Below, piece by piece: positions 10,801 to 21,557 of a stretch of DNA of 64,000 nucleotides. A program made the position numbers and the translations under genes. Under the pieces are notes generated by a model. The model did not search any database. It saw nothing but the letters and a program-made list of their open reading frames with translations, and was not told the origin of the DNA. Where the stretch lies: contig CAIIXF020000010.1 in NCBI GenBank assembly GCA_903813345.2, forward strand, positions 4,021,169-4,085,168. Reading direction: 5' to 3'. The DNA is from Owenia fusiformis. Its lineage: Eukaryota; Annelida; Polychaeta; Sabellida; Oweniidae. Positions within the stretch are counted from its first letter, which is position 1. Each line of letters begins with the position of its first letter.

Positions 10801-12655
10801 TAATTCAATTGTACTTCTAATTCAATTGTACTTCTAATTCAATTGTACTTCTAATTCAATTGTACTTCTAATTCAATTGTACGTCTAATTCAATTGTACT
10901 TCTAATTCAATTGTACGTCTAATTCAATTGTACTTCTAATTCAATTGTACGTCTAATTCAATTGTACTTCTAATTCAATTGTACTTCTAATTCAATTGTA
11001 CTTCTAATTCAATTGTACGTCTAATTCAATTGTACGTCTTATTCAATTGTACGTCTACTTCGTTTAAAGATTTGTCGGGGCATCTCCCATTTCCAAGATA
11101 ATATTCATCAAAGAGGTTTTAATGAGCCAAAGATACCCTGACAATTTCACTCGTCTAGCTGATATAGATTTTGAATGTTTTTCTTTCATAGCCGCCAATG
11201 TTAAATAGAACGACAGAATAGGACGCCTTTTCTGCCGAAAATTGCAAAGAAGAAGTGGTGGTATTGTTACTTACAGTTGTTGTTCCAGGAGTATTTGTTG
11301 TTTTTGAAACAGTGGATGTGGTTGTTGGTGCATACGTAGGCACAACCACAGCTGGCCCTTCAATGAATTTGCTGACATCTGAAAAGAGAAAAATGGATTC
11401 ATGTTATGGGTCTTTGTACTTTGATGTATTCGAAGTGATAGAGGAAGGTCTATTTGTTGATTTATAATAAGGTATGTGTTCAGTAACAGTAGTTATTACA
11501 TTATTTTACATTTTCGAGACAAAGAGTGCTAATTAAATTGGCAAAATAGTGGCCAGTGCTAGATTTGTCACAAACATCCTCTGTATAGACATGGACGAGG
11601 GTGCGGGAAAATGTTGAATGGAAGGGGTATCTTCCTGGTATCTAAATAAAATGTGGGATAACATACCAGTGTCGTATGTAACCTTGAACATCCAGTCCCA
11701 TGGCCAGACTCCATTTTTGAATGATGATATGGTTGTGTCAACATCACTGCTGTACATATATTGTGCCTTATTCACGTTGATCGTCTTCAATGCAGGGGCC
11801 ACTCCAGATGAGAGAAATCCGATTCTGTCTGTGCTTAGTACGTGCCATGGCTCCACGTCAGACGGAATTTCAATCTATAAATCACGAAAACATGTTAAAA
11901 TACAATTATATAAGTGTAAGTCCCATTCAAGGTCTTTAGTCTTTAAATTCTAGCATATTTGACTTGAAATGAGTAAAAAATATTAAAAATAAGCGATTTC
12001 TTTGATTGCTGAAAAGTAAAAGAAATTCATTTGCTAATTGCTCACCGTTTGATTGGTCATTGCAGCTGTAGGCATGGCCGTCTTACTGTACGCAACATAG
12101 TAATCTCCAGCCTTCCCGGGGTGCTCTCTTAACACCATGAAAGTCACCGATTCCTCTCTCTCATAGTATGCTTCAATTTTAGTAATTACTGATCGTTTGA
12201 GTGTTAATTTATTGAGAAGAAATATCCTTCTCTCAGAACCAAAGTTCGACGGTGAATTCCCACTGGCTGAATGATATATTTCTCCAATGGTTTCAACTTG
12301 ACCTGCAATGATTGAAGAACTTTTTTAAGACGTGCATGTTCATAGAAGACAGACTTGTTATGACAAATCATATTTATAACGATATGCATCGGACATCACA
12401 TCTGAGATTACCTTTATTTTTTTAATATTAATGTTTTGCATGAATATTTAAATTTTAAAAATGAGTTTTGTTGAATCGGAACCCAATTTCTCTTATCTAT
12501 ACAAAAAGGTTTAAAGGGTTCCATTGGCGGATCCAGGTGGGGGCCTGTACCCCCCCCCCCCCCCCCCTGGGCCAACAAACAAATGATGACATTAAAGGGA
12601 TACCTTTAATCTGCCAAACAGCTCCCAGTACTAACACACAATGCAACCAACCCAT
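1458..12655 (-). CDS. single-pass membrane protein with alternative last exons (unrecognised family)
   Basis: Coding exons by eye on the minus strand: 12655-12604, 12302-12046, 11874-11667, 11378-11275, 9511-9451, 6825-6784, 5158-5117, then either 4188-3773 or 1819-1458. All junctions are GT-AG with matching phase, and both totals are whole codon counts (393 or 375 aa). Exon 1 starts with ATG and a hydrophobic signal-like peptide (MGWLHCVLVLGAVW). Exons 2-3 encode an ectodomain of about 155 residues (motifs HPGKAGDYYVAYSKT and STDRIGFLSSG) that I do not recognise. A Thr-rich stalk and Gly/Asn-rich linkers follow, then a transmembrane helix, a Cys cluster, a basic KKRK stretch and an acidic tail. 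TTTTCAG just before the start codon suggests a further non-coding 5' exon. The gene is probably a cell-surface protein on a flexible stalk. Function and ligand are unknown. Confidence 0.8.
3773..4188 (-). CDS. proximal alternative last exon: TM helix plus tail (isoform a)
   Basis: The acceptor ATTACAG is in phase 1. The exon begins with GALSETGCSGFLCPLL, then a transmembrane helix, a CCC cluster, a KKRKYYVDYLRRQNPYMESL block, an acidic Ser/Gly segment, the conserved NSMVTNENE block and a Thr/Ala-rich end, then TAG. Compared with the exon at 1458-1819 it has two extra extracellular cysteines and a longer tail. With a stop in each exon, use of one excludes the other. Confidence 0.8.
5117..5158 (-). 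CDS. 42-nt symmetric linker exon
   Basis: Phase 1 at both ends, between TTTGCAG and GTAAAT. It encodes a Gly/Asn/Val-rich linker, ESNVVNGGGNGPQT. It can be skipped without shifting the frame. Same length and phase as the exon at 6784-6825. Confidence 0.7.
5250..5500. repeat. degenerate tandem repeat, about 65-bp unit, in intron
   Basis: Four to five diverged copies of a unit with AACATGCAACTAGTTCACTG and CTTTGAAACATGTGTAAA, just upstream (in the minus-strand sense) of the 42-nt exon at 5117-5158. Confidence 0.6.
6003..6145. mobile_element. short palindromic transposon (TGCCTNGGTCACATTTG family), copy 1
   Basis: About 140 bp that folds back on itself. Left end TGCCTGGGTCACATTTGC, right end GCAAATGTGACCAAGGC, inner arms CATCGGCCGGCGCCCAGCCG and CGGCCTGGCGCCG. 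Other copies lie at 21282-21420 and 35044-35196. No coding capacity, so a non-autonomous DNA transposon. Confidence 0.75.
6234..6307. mobile_element. tiny TACCCT...AGGGTA element, copy 1
   Basis: A 74-bp repeat starting TACCC and ending AAAGGGTA, with core AAGCTCTCTTTTAAGAAGTG. Three other copies at 20358-20439, 21474-21557 and 34853-34933, all in the same orientation. Probably a very short non-autonomous DNA transposon. Confidence 0.65.
6784..6825 (-). CDS. 42-nt symmetric linker exon
   Basis: Phase 1 at both ends, between ATTATAG and GTATTA. It encodes GDNNTGGDGKEPTT, a flexible Gly/Asn/Asp linker. Same size and phase as the exon at 5117-5158, so probably an exon duplicate. Confidence 0.7.
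7276..7402. repeat. hairpin repeat with a poly-C run
   Basis: Inverted arms TAGTCTTGCCTCAAGCATGT and ACATTCTGAGGCAAGACTA enclose a run of C. A small foldback element in an intron of the membrane-protein gene. Confidence 0.55.
7403..9440. other. intron, no further exon recognised
   Basis: Part of the 2.6-kb intron between the exons at 9451 and 6825. AT-rich, short ORFs only. No additional phase-1 cassette exon could be supported here. Confidence 0.5.
9451..9511 (-). CDS. Thr/Gly/Asn-rich stalk exon with Asn run
   Basis: Phase 0 at its 5' end and phase 1 at its 3' end, between TATTTTAG and GTAAGT. It encodes TTTSAGG followed by an Asp and an Asn run of eight, then GGVT. The Asn run is an AAC/AAT microsatellite. 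A minisatellite begins about 25 bp upstream of its acceptor. Confidence 0.75.
9530..10396. repeat. minisatellite with alternating 33/35-bp units
   Basis: About 25 tandem copies of a unit containing ACTATGAAATCATATATACA and ACATTTCTGGTTGT. Two subtypes (CATATATACAAC and CATATATATGCAAC) mostly alternate, giving a dimer of about 68 bp. It lies in the intron between the exons at 11275 and 9511, starting about 25 bp from the acceptor. Confidence 0.95.
10546..11056. repeat. 17-bp minisatellite
   Basis: About 30 tandem copies of the 17-mer AATTCAATTGTACTTCT. The main variants are TACGTCT for TACTTCT and CTCATT for CTAATT. Each unit contains the palindrome CAATTG. Same intron as the 33/35-bp array. 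Confidence 0.95.
11275..11378 (-). CDS. Thr-rich stalk exon
   Basis: Acceptor CTTTTCAG, donor GTAAGT. It encodes the junction DVSKFIEGPAVVVPTYAP followed by a Thr/Ser-rich, probably O-glycosylated stretch. It links the ectodomain to the Gly/Asn linkers. Confidence 0.8.
11667..11874 (-). CDS. ectodomain exon 2 of the membrane protein
   Basis: Acceptor TTTATAG and donor GTATGT. It encodes 69 residues including PSDVEPWHVLSTDRIGFLSS and FKNGVWPWDWMFKVTYDT. The sequence looks like a beta-rich extracellular fold. No named domain recognised. Confidence 0.8.
12046..12302 (-). CDS. ectodomain exon 1 of the membrane protein
   Basis: Acceptor CATTGCAG in phase 1, donor GTGAGC in phase 0. It encodes 85 residues starting QVETIGEIYHSASGN and including EREESVTFMVLREHPGKAGD. 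Few cysteines, so probably not a disulphide-rich module. Family not recognised. Confidence 0.8.
12520..12570. repeat. transposon-end fragment with poly-C run
   Basis: CCATTGGCGGATCCAGG followed by a long C run. The same end (reverse complement of ATCCGCCAATGGAA) is seen at about 40018-40033. It lies some 30 bp beyond the donor of the signal-peptide exon. Confidence 0.5.
12604..12655 (-). CDS. signal-peptide exon (first coding exon)
   Basis: Encodes MGWLHCVLVLGAVWQIK, then a phase-1 donor (AAAG followed by GTATCC). The hydrophobic core is typical of a signal peptide. TATTTTCAG directly before AAG-ATG looks like an acceptor, implying an upstream untranslated exon that I did not locate. Confidence 0.7.
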
Positions 12656-12659
12656 CTTC

Positions 12660-13346
12660 TGAAAATAAAATTCAAAAATTAGAGCTTCAGGTCATACCGA
12701 GGATGGATTCTGATTATCAAATTAGATAATGATAGAGCTAGTTGACTTTTTTACGATTTTAAACAAGATTGGTTGATAAATATAAATTCCAACATGTTAG
12801 TCGGATAAAATATTAGTTTTGCATGCTTTGTAATCATAAACATTATGATTTTAAGATGTATCAAAATACTAAAACATAAATGTTTGTTGTATTTATAATT
12901 GGCATAATCTTACTTATGTTTATTTGAAGGTGTTTGTAAGGTTTACACAAGATTTAACGTATTTATCTTGTGCAGTCATTATTTGTAATATGATACTTGG
13001 ACGACCGGGGCCACGAAAGTGATCGACTCCTAGGCCGAAAATTTATTTATGATTTATACATGTTTACCAGATATATTTTCAAGGAGAGATCATTGAAGTG
13101 GTTGACATTTAAATGTATTCCTCAATACAAATGAATACATGATATGTGTTTTTATCAGATTAAACCTCGCCTTAAATTTAAACTACATTTTATGGTAGGC
13201 TCTTTATTGGGATGGGCAGGTGAATTTCAACAGTCAATAGCATCTCAATATTAAAGAAAGTACAGCACAAAGATTGTGAGATTCATATGTCATCTATTAA
13301 TTTTAATTACAATTTAATTTAATCCTCGTCAAAACCATATAATATA
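12660..13346. other. upstream region of the membrane-protein gene
   Basis: AT-rich, no ORF of note. It presumably holds 5' UTR exon(s) or intron sequence of the minus-strand gene. No promoter element identified. Confidence 0.4.
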
Positions 13347-14289
13347 CACTGTGCAAAAAGCCAAATATAGTAGCGTATAAGTGGCAAACTATTTGTGAAT
13401 ATAGTTCAGTATGTCCTCACTATATTGTATTCGGTATGGGAAACAAACTATTCTTGCCTCAGAAGCGGAACATTTAGTATTGGTGGTATACTCTACGATA
13501 CTAAATATCGTTTGAACTATTCTCCGATTATTCTTAAGAGCCATGAATAGTAGGATATAAGTACATAGAAAAGATGAGTATAGTATGTATTACGTAATCC
13601 AAAAACAAACTATACGCCTCTTATACTCGAGGCTATACATTCTTTGATGTGCCTTAATTTGCTTGGAGTTAATCCTATTTTATTTTTCAATTAAGCGCTA
13701 ATGTAAACAAATAAAATCATGCATTTCACTTAAGAAAGCTTAATCAAACTTAATGTCTGAGATCTCATCTAAAATTTTATGATGTTGAAGTATATGATTT
13801 TAAATGAACTTTAAATATATTTTAAAAATGTAAGTCAATACAAAAAGTGGAATGAAAAATTTGGGTATATTTCAAATATAAATCGGTAAATTATTTATTC
13901 TCCGTTTTGAGTAAAATAAGCGCGTATTAATTTGAAGTTTGTTTTTAGTCTTACCAAAAATCAGCAGCAATTTCGGTGTAGTTAAAATTAAAATGAGGTA
14001 AAGCGTATCGTGATATCTTTGTTCTTTGTCAGTTTTAAATTGAGACAATCCTGACATCCTATATGACAGATTAGACCCCTAGTCAGGGACGGGGTTCGGA
14101 GGTTTAGAGTGAAGCCATGTGGAGGAAAATTAATTGTTGTATAATTATATGACATAAGTTGATGATGATGATGCATTTTTAAATTTTAAAAAGAAAACAA
14201 TATTCAAATGTATGAAATACAATAAGGAATCAGTATAAAATCCCCGGGATTAAATATTATGAAGGATGAGGAATTGCGCTGAACGAAAA

Positions 14290-15690
14290 CATTAGGTTAC
14301 ATGTACAATTTATCATAAATAATGTGCCAAATTGAACTATACTAATGCACCGAATTTAGCTTTTTAATATATTGATGAAGTTAGAGCACATCACATACTA
14401 TGTCCCAAATTGAAACATACTAATGAGCCAAGTTTAACCTTTCAATGTAAGGATGTACTTTGAAAATCATAAATAATGCGCCAAATTGAACGATACTAAT
14501 GCGCCAAATTGAACCTATTAATATACTGATGTACTTAAAGCACATCACATATTATATCCCAAATTGAAATATACTAATGAGCCAAGTTTAACCTTTCATT
14601 GTAAGGATGTACTTTGAACATCATAAATAATGCACCAAGTTGAACTATACTAATGCACCAAATTGAACTTTCTAATATACTGATGAACTTACAGCAATTC
14701 ACATACTATGTCCCAAATTGAAACATACTCATGAGCCAAGCTTAACCTTTCAATGCAAGGATGTACTTTGAACATCATAAATAACGCGCCAAATTGAACT
14801 ATGATAATGCGCCAAATTGAACTTTTTAATATACTGATGATCTCGGAGCACATCACATAGTATGTCCCATTGAAACATACTCGTCAGCCAAGTTTAACCT
14901 TTCAATGTAAGGATGTACTTTGAACATCATAAATAACGCGCCAAATTGAACTATGATAATGCGCCAAATTGAACTTTTTAATATACTGATGAACTTTGAG
15001 CACATCACATACTATGTCCCATTGAAACATACTCATGAGCCAAGTTTAACCTTTCAATGTAAGGATGTACTTTGAACATCATGAATAACGCATCAAATTG
15101 AACTATGATAATGCGCCAAATTGAACTTACTGACGAACTTAGAGCATATAGCATACTATGTCCCAGAAATCAAATTGAAACATACTCATGAGCCAAGTTT
15201 AACCGTTCAATATAATGATGTATTTTGAACATCATAAATAATGCGCCAAATTGAACTAAACCAATGCGCCAAATTGAACTTTTCAATATACTGATGAACT
15301 TAGAGCATGTCACAGACTATTCCCAAATTGAAGCATACTCATAAGCCAAGTTAAACCTTTCAATACAAGGATGAACTTTGAACATAATAAATAGCGCGCC
15401 AAATTGATCTATACTAACGCGCCAAATTGAACTTTTTAAAATACTGATGTACTTGGAGCACATGACATACTATGCCCCAAATTGAAACATACTCATGAGC
15501 CAAGTTTAATCTTTCACTGTAAGGATGAACTTTGAACATCATAAATAATGCGCCAAATTGAACTGCATGTATACTAATGTGCTAAATTGAACTTTTTAAT
15601 ATACTGATGTACCTGGAGCACATCACATACTATGTCTCAAATTGAAACATACTCATGAGCCTAGTTTAATCTTTCACTGTTTCTTTCAAC
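14290..15690. repeat. 153-bp satellite array, about nine copies
   Basis: Units begin near AACATCATAAATAATGCGCC and contain two copies of GCGCCAAATTGAACT, then AATATACTGATGAACTT, CACATACTATGTCCCAAATT and CATGAGCCAAGTTTAACC. Spacing measured by eye is 151-155 bp. Copies differ by scattered substitutions. It lies inside the 13347-18412 element. Confidence 0.9.
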
Positions 15691-15699
15691 ATTTGGGTA

Positions 15700-17990
15700 A
15701 TAACTGTGGATTAAAGGTGAAGAAAAGTCATTTATTAAAAATCAAAAAATTAACTTTTCAATGAGTTAATCGATTAATTCCAAATTTTAACACAATATTA
15801 ATCATAGCAAGAGGTACACTAAAGAATCAAATAAATTAGAAAAACTTATTTGCAAATTATTTTTCTGTGGAAATCAGGACCATTGGCTGTAGATATTAAT
15901 CCTTTAACCCATAACAAACAGATTAGTTATCAATGAACAAAACTCATGTCATAGAAATTAAATACTTGGGGATTTAAGTTTTTTATATGCTCTGACATGT
16001 CAATACATGTACGAGATGGTGAATAACTGCATGATCTTGAAAGAATTGTTAGTCAAAGGGAGGGGGTCGCTAGGTACGGGCCTGTAGAAAATGCGTAATA
16101 TATTTAGCTGAATATTGAGCATTTTTGTGTCAAGATTGTTTTTTGTGGCTGACAAAGTTAATACAGGTGGATGTGCCTGTGAAATATAAGAGGGGGATTT
16201 AAATGACGTTTATTGTAATCTTGATGTGACAGAGAAACAATAGAGTAAACATGTGAGGAAAACTTATTAATTAAGAATTAAAAATTTATTTTTCCAATGA
16301 ATTGATCAATTGAATCCAAATTTTAACACAATGTTAATCATAACATGGGGGATAATATACAATCAAATAAATATAAAAAACTTAATTTGCAAATTATTTT
16401 TTGTGGAACTTAGAATCGTTGGCTGTGGGAAATTAATCCATTGACTCTAACAAACAGATTAGTTATCAGTGTTTACTAAACTCATTTTATAGAAATTGAA
16501 TAATTAGGGATTAAAGTCTTACTTATCATATTGCTCTGACATAGCTGTATGTCCATACTGTATGTTATTTGCATCAGTTTGTTCTTCCATGCACCAATTT
16601 GCTCAAAACATAATCATCAATTTGTCAGATGAAACATTTGCAATAAATGTAAAATGCGCCCGTTTCTTTCTTTGCATAATTACATTATCAACTAAACATA
16701 CCGAATCTTGCACCTTTTGTATATGTATATATTGAAACGGAAAACAAAGAATGATTAATAAAACCAGCTGTTATAAACAGAAATGGTCCAATTCTAATAG
16801 AAACAATTGTATTGCACGGGCTAATCTCTGTTGTTTATCACAGGTGTTTATCTCAGATATCATATGGATAACAGAAAACACATGAATTGTGAAAGAATAC
16901 AAGTTTTAACTTTGTTTTAATATGGCTTATAGTACTTGTATCATTTACATAAAGCATGTTATTTCCTAATTTATTATGTGATTTGTCAGATGAAATCTGC
17001 TAATTACATTGCTCTGACATGTCAATACATGTATGTGAATGGTGAAAAACTGCATTTTTTAAAGAATTGTTGGCCAGGGGAAGGGGGTCCTTAGGTACGG
17101 GCTTGTATAAAATGCGTAATATATTAATTGAATATTGAGCAGTTCCGTGTCAAGACTGTTTTTGGTTGGCAAAGTGAATAGTACAGGTGGTTGTTCGTAC
17201 CTGAGTAAGAGGGTGATTTAAATGCTGTTTGTTGTAAACCTGATGTGACAGAGAAACAATAGAGTAAAAATGTGAGGAAGACTCATTAATTAGGAATAAA
17301 AAATTAACTTTCCAATGGATTGATCGATTGAATCCCAAATTTAACACAAACTTAATCATAACTCGAGGGACATTATACAATCAAATAAATATGTAAAAAC
17401 TTAATTTGCAAATAATTTTTTTTAGAAATAAGGACCATAAGCTAGAGAAATTAGTCCTAACAAACGGATTAATTAGTGTGAATGAAACTCATTTCATAGG
17501 AATGGAATACTTAGGGATTAATGGTTCAAAAATAAACGCATATAATCCGGTTTTGATTGCAAATGCCAACATATTATTTGCTCCTGACTAGAATATTATA
17601 TTCTATATTATATGGCATTATATGTTGTTCCCTTCAAATAATACACGAATAATATCATTAAAGAAAAATTGATTTTTAAAAATAGTTATTATATCTTATT
17701 CCCCTATTGCAACTATATTAAACATTTTATTCTATATTTTTTTTACTTCAATACCAAGTGAATTGAAAAATGTAACTTTCCACAGACTTTATGAAATGAA
17801 TCCAAAATTTAACACGGTGTTAATTATAATTCGACTGTCATTGTCCAATTTAATAAAAGTAAAAAGCTTAATTTATAAATGACTTTTTGATGGAAATTAG
17901 AACCCTCAGTTATAGAAATGACCAGATTAATCTGAACAAGTGAATTAATTAGCATTGTAAACAAAATACATTCAATGCTGGACTTTGCTT
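15700..17990. repeat. larger diverged tandem repeat, four partial copies
   Basis: Related blocks at about 15730-15975, 16265-16520, 17285-17525 and 17760-17965 share AATTCCAAATTTTAACACAA-like, TTTGCAAATTATTTTT and AACAAACAGATTAGTTATCA strings. Spacers at about 15990-16240 and 16990-17260 are also duplicates and contain CTAGGTACGGGCCTG, the end of the GGCCCGTAGCCAGG family seen at 32414. All lie inside the large element. Confidence 0.75.
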
Positions 17991-18412
17991 TTAATCTGTT
18001 AAAACAACAAACTCGGGAACTGAAGCTATTACGTAATATCGCGTATAAGACGCGTATAGTTTGTTTTGAGGTAGAATAAGAGAAGAATAAGTCAAGTATA
18101 GTTTGATATAGTCTGTTTTTATTTAATATAAGTTGTTTTTCACCGCATATAGTAGGTTTGATTCCTACTTTGAGGCGTATAAGTGGAAAATAGTTCAGTA
18201 AAGATATACACTCTGCAATGATATATGCAACTTATTTTAGTTTATATGGGCGTACCGGAGAGTATATCAGGACTTATATTAAAGTGTTCCGTTTTTAGGA
18301 ATATGGGAGAAACTATTCTCGCCCATATTTTAGGTGAAATTCAAACTATATGGGGGTTATTCTAAAAAATAGTTTGCTATAGTACAAACTATATTTGGCT
18401 TTTTTCACAGTG

Positions 18413-19905
18413 ATATATATAAAAGAATGATAAACCATTTCCCAATCTTATAAACATTTACTCTACATTTTAGATAGAAAAAGTAGGTCTTGGTTTGATG
18501 ATCATGTCTTGGGCACAATATGAGTGTTTTGTTAGAAATGGCCGAAATGTGGCATCTGTTAAAGTACCGAGTTTGGCATTACGATATTTAATTGAGGAAA
18601 TGGACTAAATTGTGAATCAAAGTGTAATCAGGCAATGAAATAGATATACATTGAGGCGGTCGACCCCCCCCCCTCCCGATTTATCCCGAGCCTCGTATAT
18701 TAGTAGATAGACCTCTATAGTATATCAAAGAAGCAAAACCAATCGATTGGAGTGTGGACTCCAAACAATTTTAAATTTCCAAAGTTGGTTGGAGATAAAC
18801 CGGGACATGAAACAAGCAACTGGAATAAGCAGATTATGGTATATGCTTATGGCACCCTATCAAGAGTATAAATGATCTGTCATGGTATTGGATACATATA
18901 CCCTGTGTTGTTTGATAGTAAACATGCAATCCGTGACAAACGTTGACAATAATTGCCACGTTGGATTCTTTCCAAAACTTAAACGTGGTTACAAAATATA
19001 TTTTTACCAACTCGAAATATACACAAATATGCGTTGTTAGGGGATATGTCCTGGACTTAGAAGAAGTGAATAAGATGGGTGCAGGTGGAGAGATGAAAAT
19101 CCATCATCGACTTTGACTCAAAACACAATATGAATGCGTTACAAACTAAAGTCTATTCAAAGAAATTATCAATGCATTAATGTTAATTCAATTTTCTAAG
19201 TACGTCACGTCAAAGTATAACTGTATCATATGAAACAAAAAACACGTTAAGGACAATATAAAGAATGCCATTCACTGCATCACATGCAGTGTTAATGTTA
19301 TTTTGTTGTTAAAAATCCCATAAAAATCTCTCACTATAAGGTATCAAGTACAAGTTATATTATCTGTTTACTTTAATCCTTTTACGAAAGGTCATTCATC
19401 ATTCTTTCATGAAAGACACCGAACAAAAAAATGTTAATGCAAATATGAAGTAAACGAATGAAGGAATGAATACGTATTTTGTCCGTGAGTCAACCAATGG
19501 AATTGGAATTTACTTAGCAAATACAAGATCAATGTTCAAAAATCTATCAAGATTCGTCCAAGGCATTGTGGTCGACATACAAGCTTGTAAATTATCTAAA
19601 ACCTTGTTTTATATGACTTCACATGTACGATAAGCACAAGACAAAATCGTATGGAATAACTTGCGATAAGCTAGTTATTAAGCTTGTTATTATGGTCTTA
19701 CTAGTGGTTATTATTGAGTTATGGTACAGGTATTCGATATGGTATTGCAGCTTACACTTAAGTAATGGTACACGTATCCTTGGATTTTAGGCCCGAATAC
19801 CGAGGTTTATTTTTTTAATTATCGTGTATTATTATTTTGTGTTAATATTAGTTAACCATCTAACTATTGGCATGATATGATAACCTTGTTATATTAATAT
19901 AGCGC
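18413..19905. other. intergenic, no gene recognised
   Basis: AT-rich, only short ORFs. It contains a poly-C run near 18665. No motif or domain could be supported. Confidence 0.5.
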
Positions 19906-20145
19906 ATAGGCGTAGCCAGGGGGATGTGATGTGTGCGATCGCACCCCCCCCCCCCCCCTCCATAACCAATGAAAATAGAACCATTAGATAGAAGTAAAAA
20001 GTCTTAAAATGCTTTTTATTCGATTTTGAACGAAGTTGCACCAATTTTTGTAAAATTCAAAACAAATCTTCAAAAACATTTTTTATGCCACGATCGCACC
20101 CCCCCCCCCCCCCTCCCCCGACTGAAAGCTGGCTACGCCACTGTA
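19906..20145. mobile_element. short foldback element (GGCGTAGCCAGG family)
   Basis: Left end TAGGCGTAGCCAGGGGG, right end GCTGGCTACGCCACTGTA, with inner GATCGCACCCCCC strings on both sides. About 240 bp, no coding capacity. A partial relative starts near 23184. Confidence 0.7.
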
Positions 20146-20357
20146 ACGTGTAATCAATACGCTACATTTTGTATGTTCAATTTGTATACTAAAAACTGTT
20201 ATTAATCCACAAATTTAGATGAAGACAAGATAAAAATTCGAATCAAGAATGAAAAGGTGTCTAAGTATATAAATCTTAAGGGTAATGCATATTTGAAGTA
20301 AACAGAGGCGGGTTGATTTATATATTCAAAATTGCAGCTAAGATGCCTGTTTTATGA

Positions 20358-20439
20358 TACCCTGCGTGAAGAGTCTAGTTAAACTACACTAAGACGAAGC
20401 TCTCTTTTAAGAAGTGAAGTCAAACGAATGCAAAGGGTA
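20358..20439. mobile_element. tiny TACCCT...AGGGTA element, copy 2
   Basis: An 82-bp copy starting TACCCTGCGTGAAGAGTCTA and ending GAATGCAAAGGGTA. The most complete copy of the family seen at 6234, 21474 and 34853. Confidence 0.7.
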
Positions 20440-21281
20440 GTTTTATGAAAAATATCACGGAAGATGTATTCTAGATATCAGTAGTATTCTCAGAAATTTA
20501 TTATCCGAAACGGATAACATCTGGCCACTCAGACAAACAATCGCAGACATAGGCTAAGCTTGTTTATTTAACAGATAGATTTGTTGACTTACCGATCCGT
20601 ATTTCAATCTCCGGGAAGACGTTCTTTTCACTTTGTATTTGCGTGCAGTGTAATATAAGTTGATACTTTTGTTCAAAAATGTACTTTTTAATGGCCATTT
20701 TATGCCTTTTATTTTCAAATTACGTTTTGTTTTGATGTCAGTGTGAAAAGTCAAGAAACGTCAACCCCGACTTTTAATCAAAAAATGTTGGTTAATCACT
20801 TATGGCAAATCACAAGGTTGATGATGTCAACGGACCATGATCGTGGAAGGCTATCAATATCAGGTGTATATCGCATAGAAAATAAATATAGCTAATTTTT
20901 CGCACTGATATGATGATGACTATTCTGTCGAATCGGGTAGATATTTCTCAGTTTTTTTCCGATAATAAAACTATTCATTTCTATCAATTTTACAAACGGG
21001 GTCCTTTGAATGCACATTAAAACTATAAAAGTATTTATTGGGCGTACATACTCGTTCTGTCATGTTACTTACATTTCATTTGCAAGTTGTCCACATATTA
21101 ATCCGGCGTTTTGTTTAATCAAATTTCCCGCCCCTTGAGGTTTCCGACTGTAAAACTTAATATTTAATACTAAACAATGCATCAGTTAATATTTTCATAA
21201 TACAAATTTTTCATTTTTATTTCTCTGATAGATAAAGTCTCATTTTGAATCTGTTCGTGTATTAAAGAGTATGCTTTTATA
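20440..21281. other. intergenic, no gene recognised
   Basis: AT-rich sequence with only short, unsupported ORFs and no repeat family that I recognise. Confidence 0.5.
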
Positions 21282-21420
21282 ATGCCGTGGTCACATTTGC
21301 TCAGATTTTCAGCACCGGCGCCGGCCGATGAGTATTTTGTTCAAAATTGTATTCAATTCTGAACAAAATACTCAATCGGCCGGGCGCCGTAATGAAAATC
21401 GGAGCAAATGTTACCAAGTC
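21282..21420. mobile_element. short palindromic transposon (TGCCTNGGTCACATTTG family), copy 2
   Basis: Left end TGCCGTGGTCACATTTGCTC, right end GGAGCAAATGTTACCAAG. Inner arms GGCGCCGGCCGATGAGTATT and AATACTCAATCGGCCGGGCG form a near-perfect hairpin. Confidence 0.75.
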
Positions 21421-21473
21421 ATAACTGATGAAAAATCGAATGAGAACATGAACATGGATAATAGGGGCACTAT

Positions 21474-21557
21474 TACGCTGCGTGCAGAGTCTAATTATAA
21501 ACTACGAGAAGACGAAACTCTCATTTAAGAAGTGAAGTCGAACAAAGGCAAAGGGTA
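21474..21557. mobile_element. tiny TACCCT...AGGGTA element, copy 3
   Basis: An 84-bp diverged copy (TACGCTGCGTGCAGAGTC to GGCAAAGGGTA), 53 bp after the palindromic element at 21282-21420. Confidence 0.6.

Larger units (their letters stand above)
13347..18412. mobile_element. 5.1-kb CACTA-like non-autonomous element carrying satellite DNA
   Basis: The left end CACTGTGCAAAAAGCCAAAT is matched in inverse at the right end (ATTTGGCTTTTTTCACAGTG). Imperfect inverted homology continues inwards for some 300 bp on each side (for example GCGGAACATTTAGTAT against ACGGAACACTTTAATAT). Both ends are rich in CAAACTAT/ATAGTTTG motifs. The flanking bases read ATA on each side, consistent with a 3-bp target duplication but in a low-complexity context. 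The interior holds a 153-bp satellite and a larger tandem repeat and no transposase ORF. Terminal CAC...GTG and dense subterminal repeats resemble CACTA/EnSpm elements. That assignment is inference. Confidence 0.6.

Noticed and set aside
9530-11056. CRISPR-like regular repeats
   Set aside because: The repeats are contiguous with no unique spacers. They are ordinary minisatellites in a eukaryotic intron.
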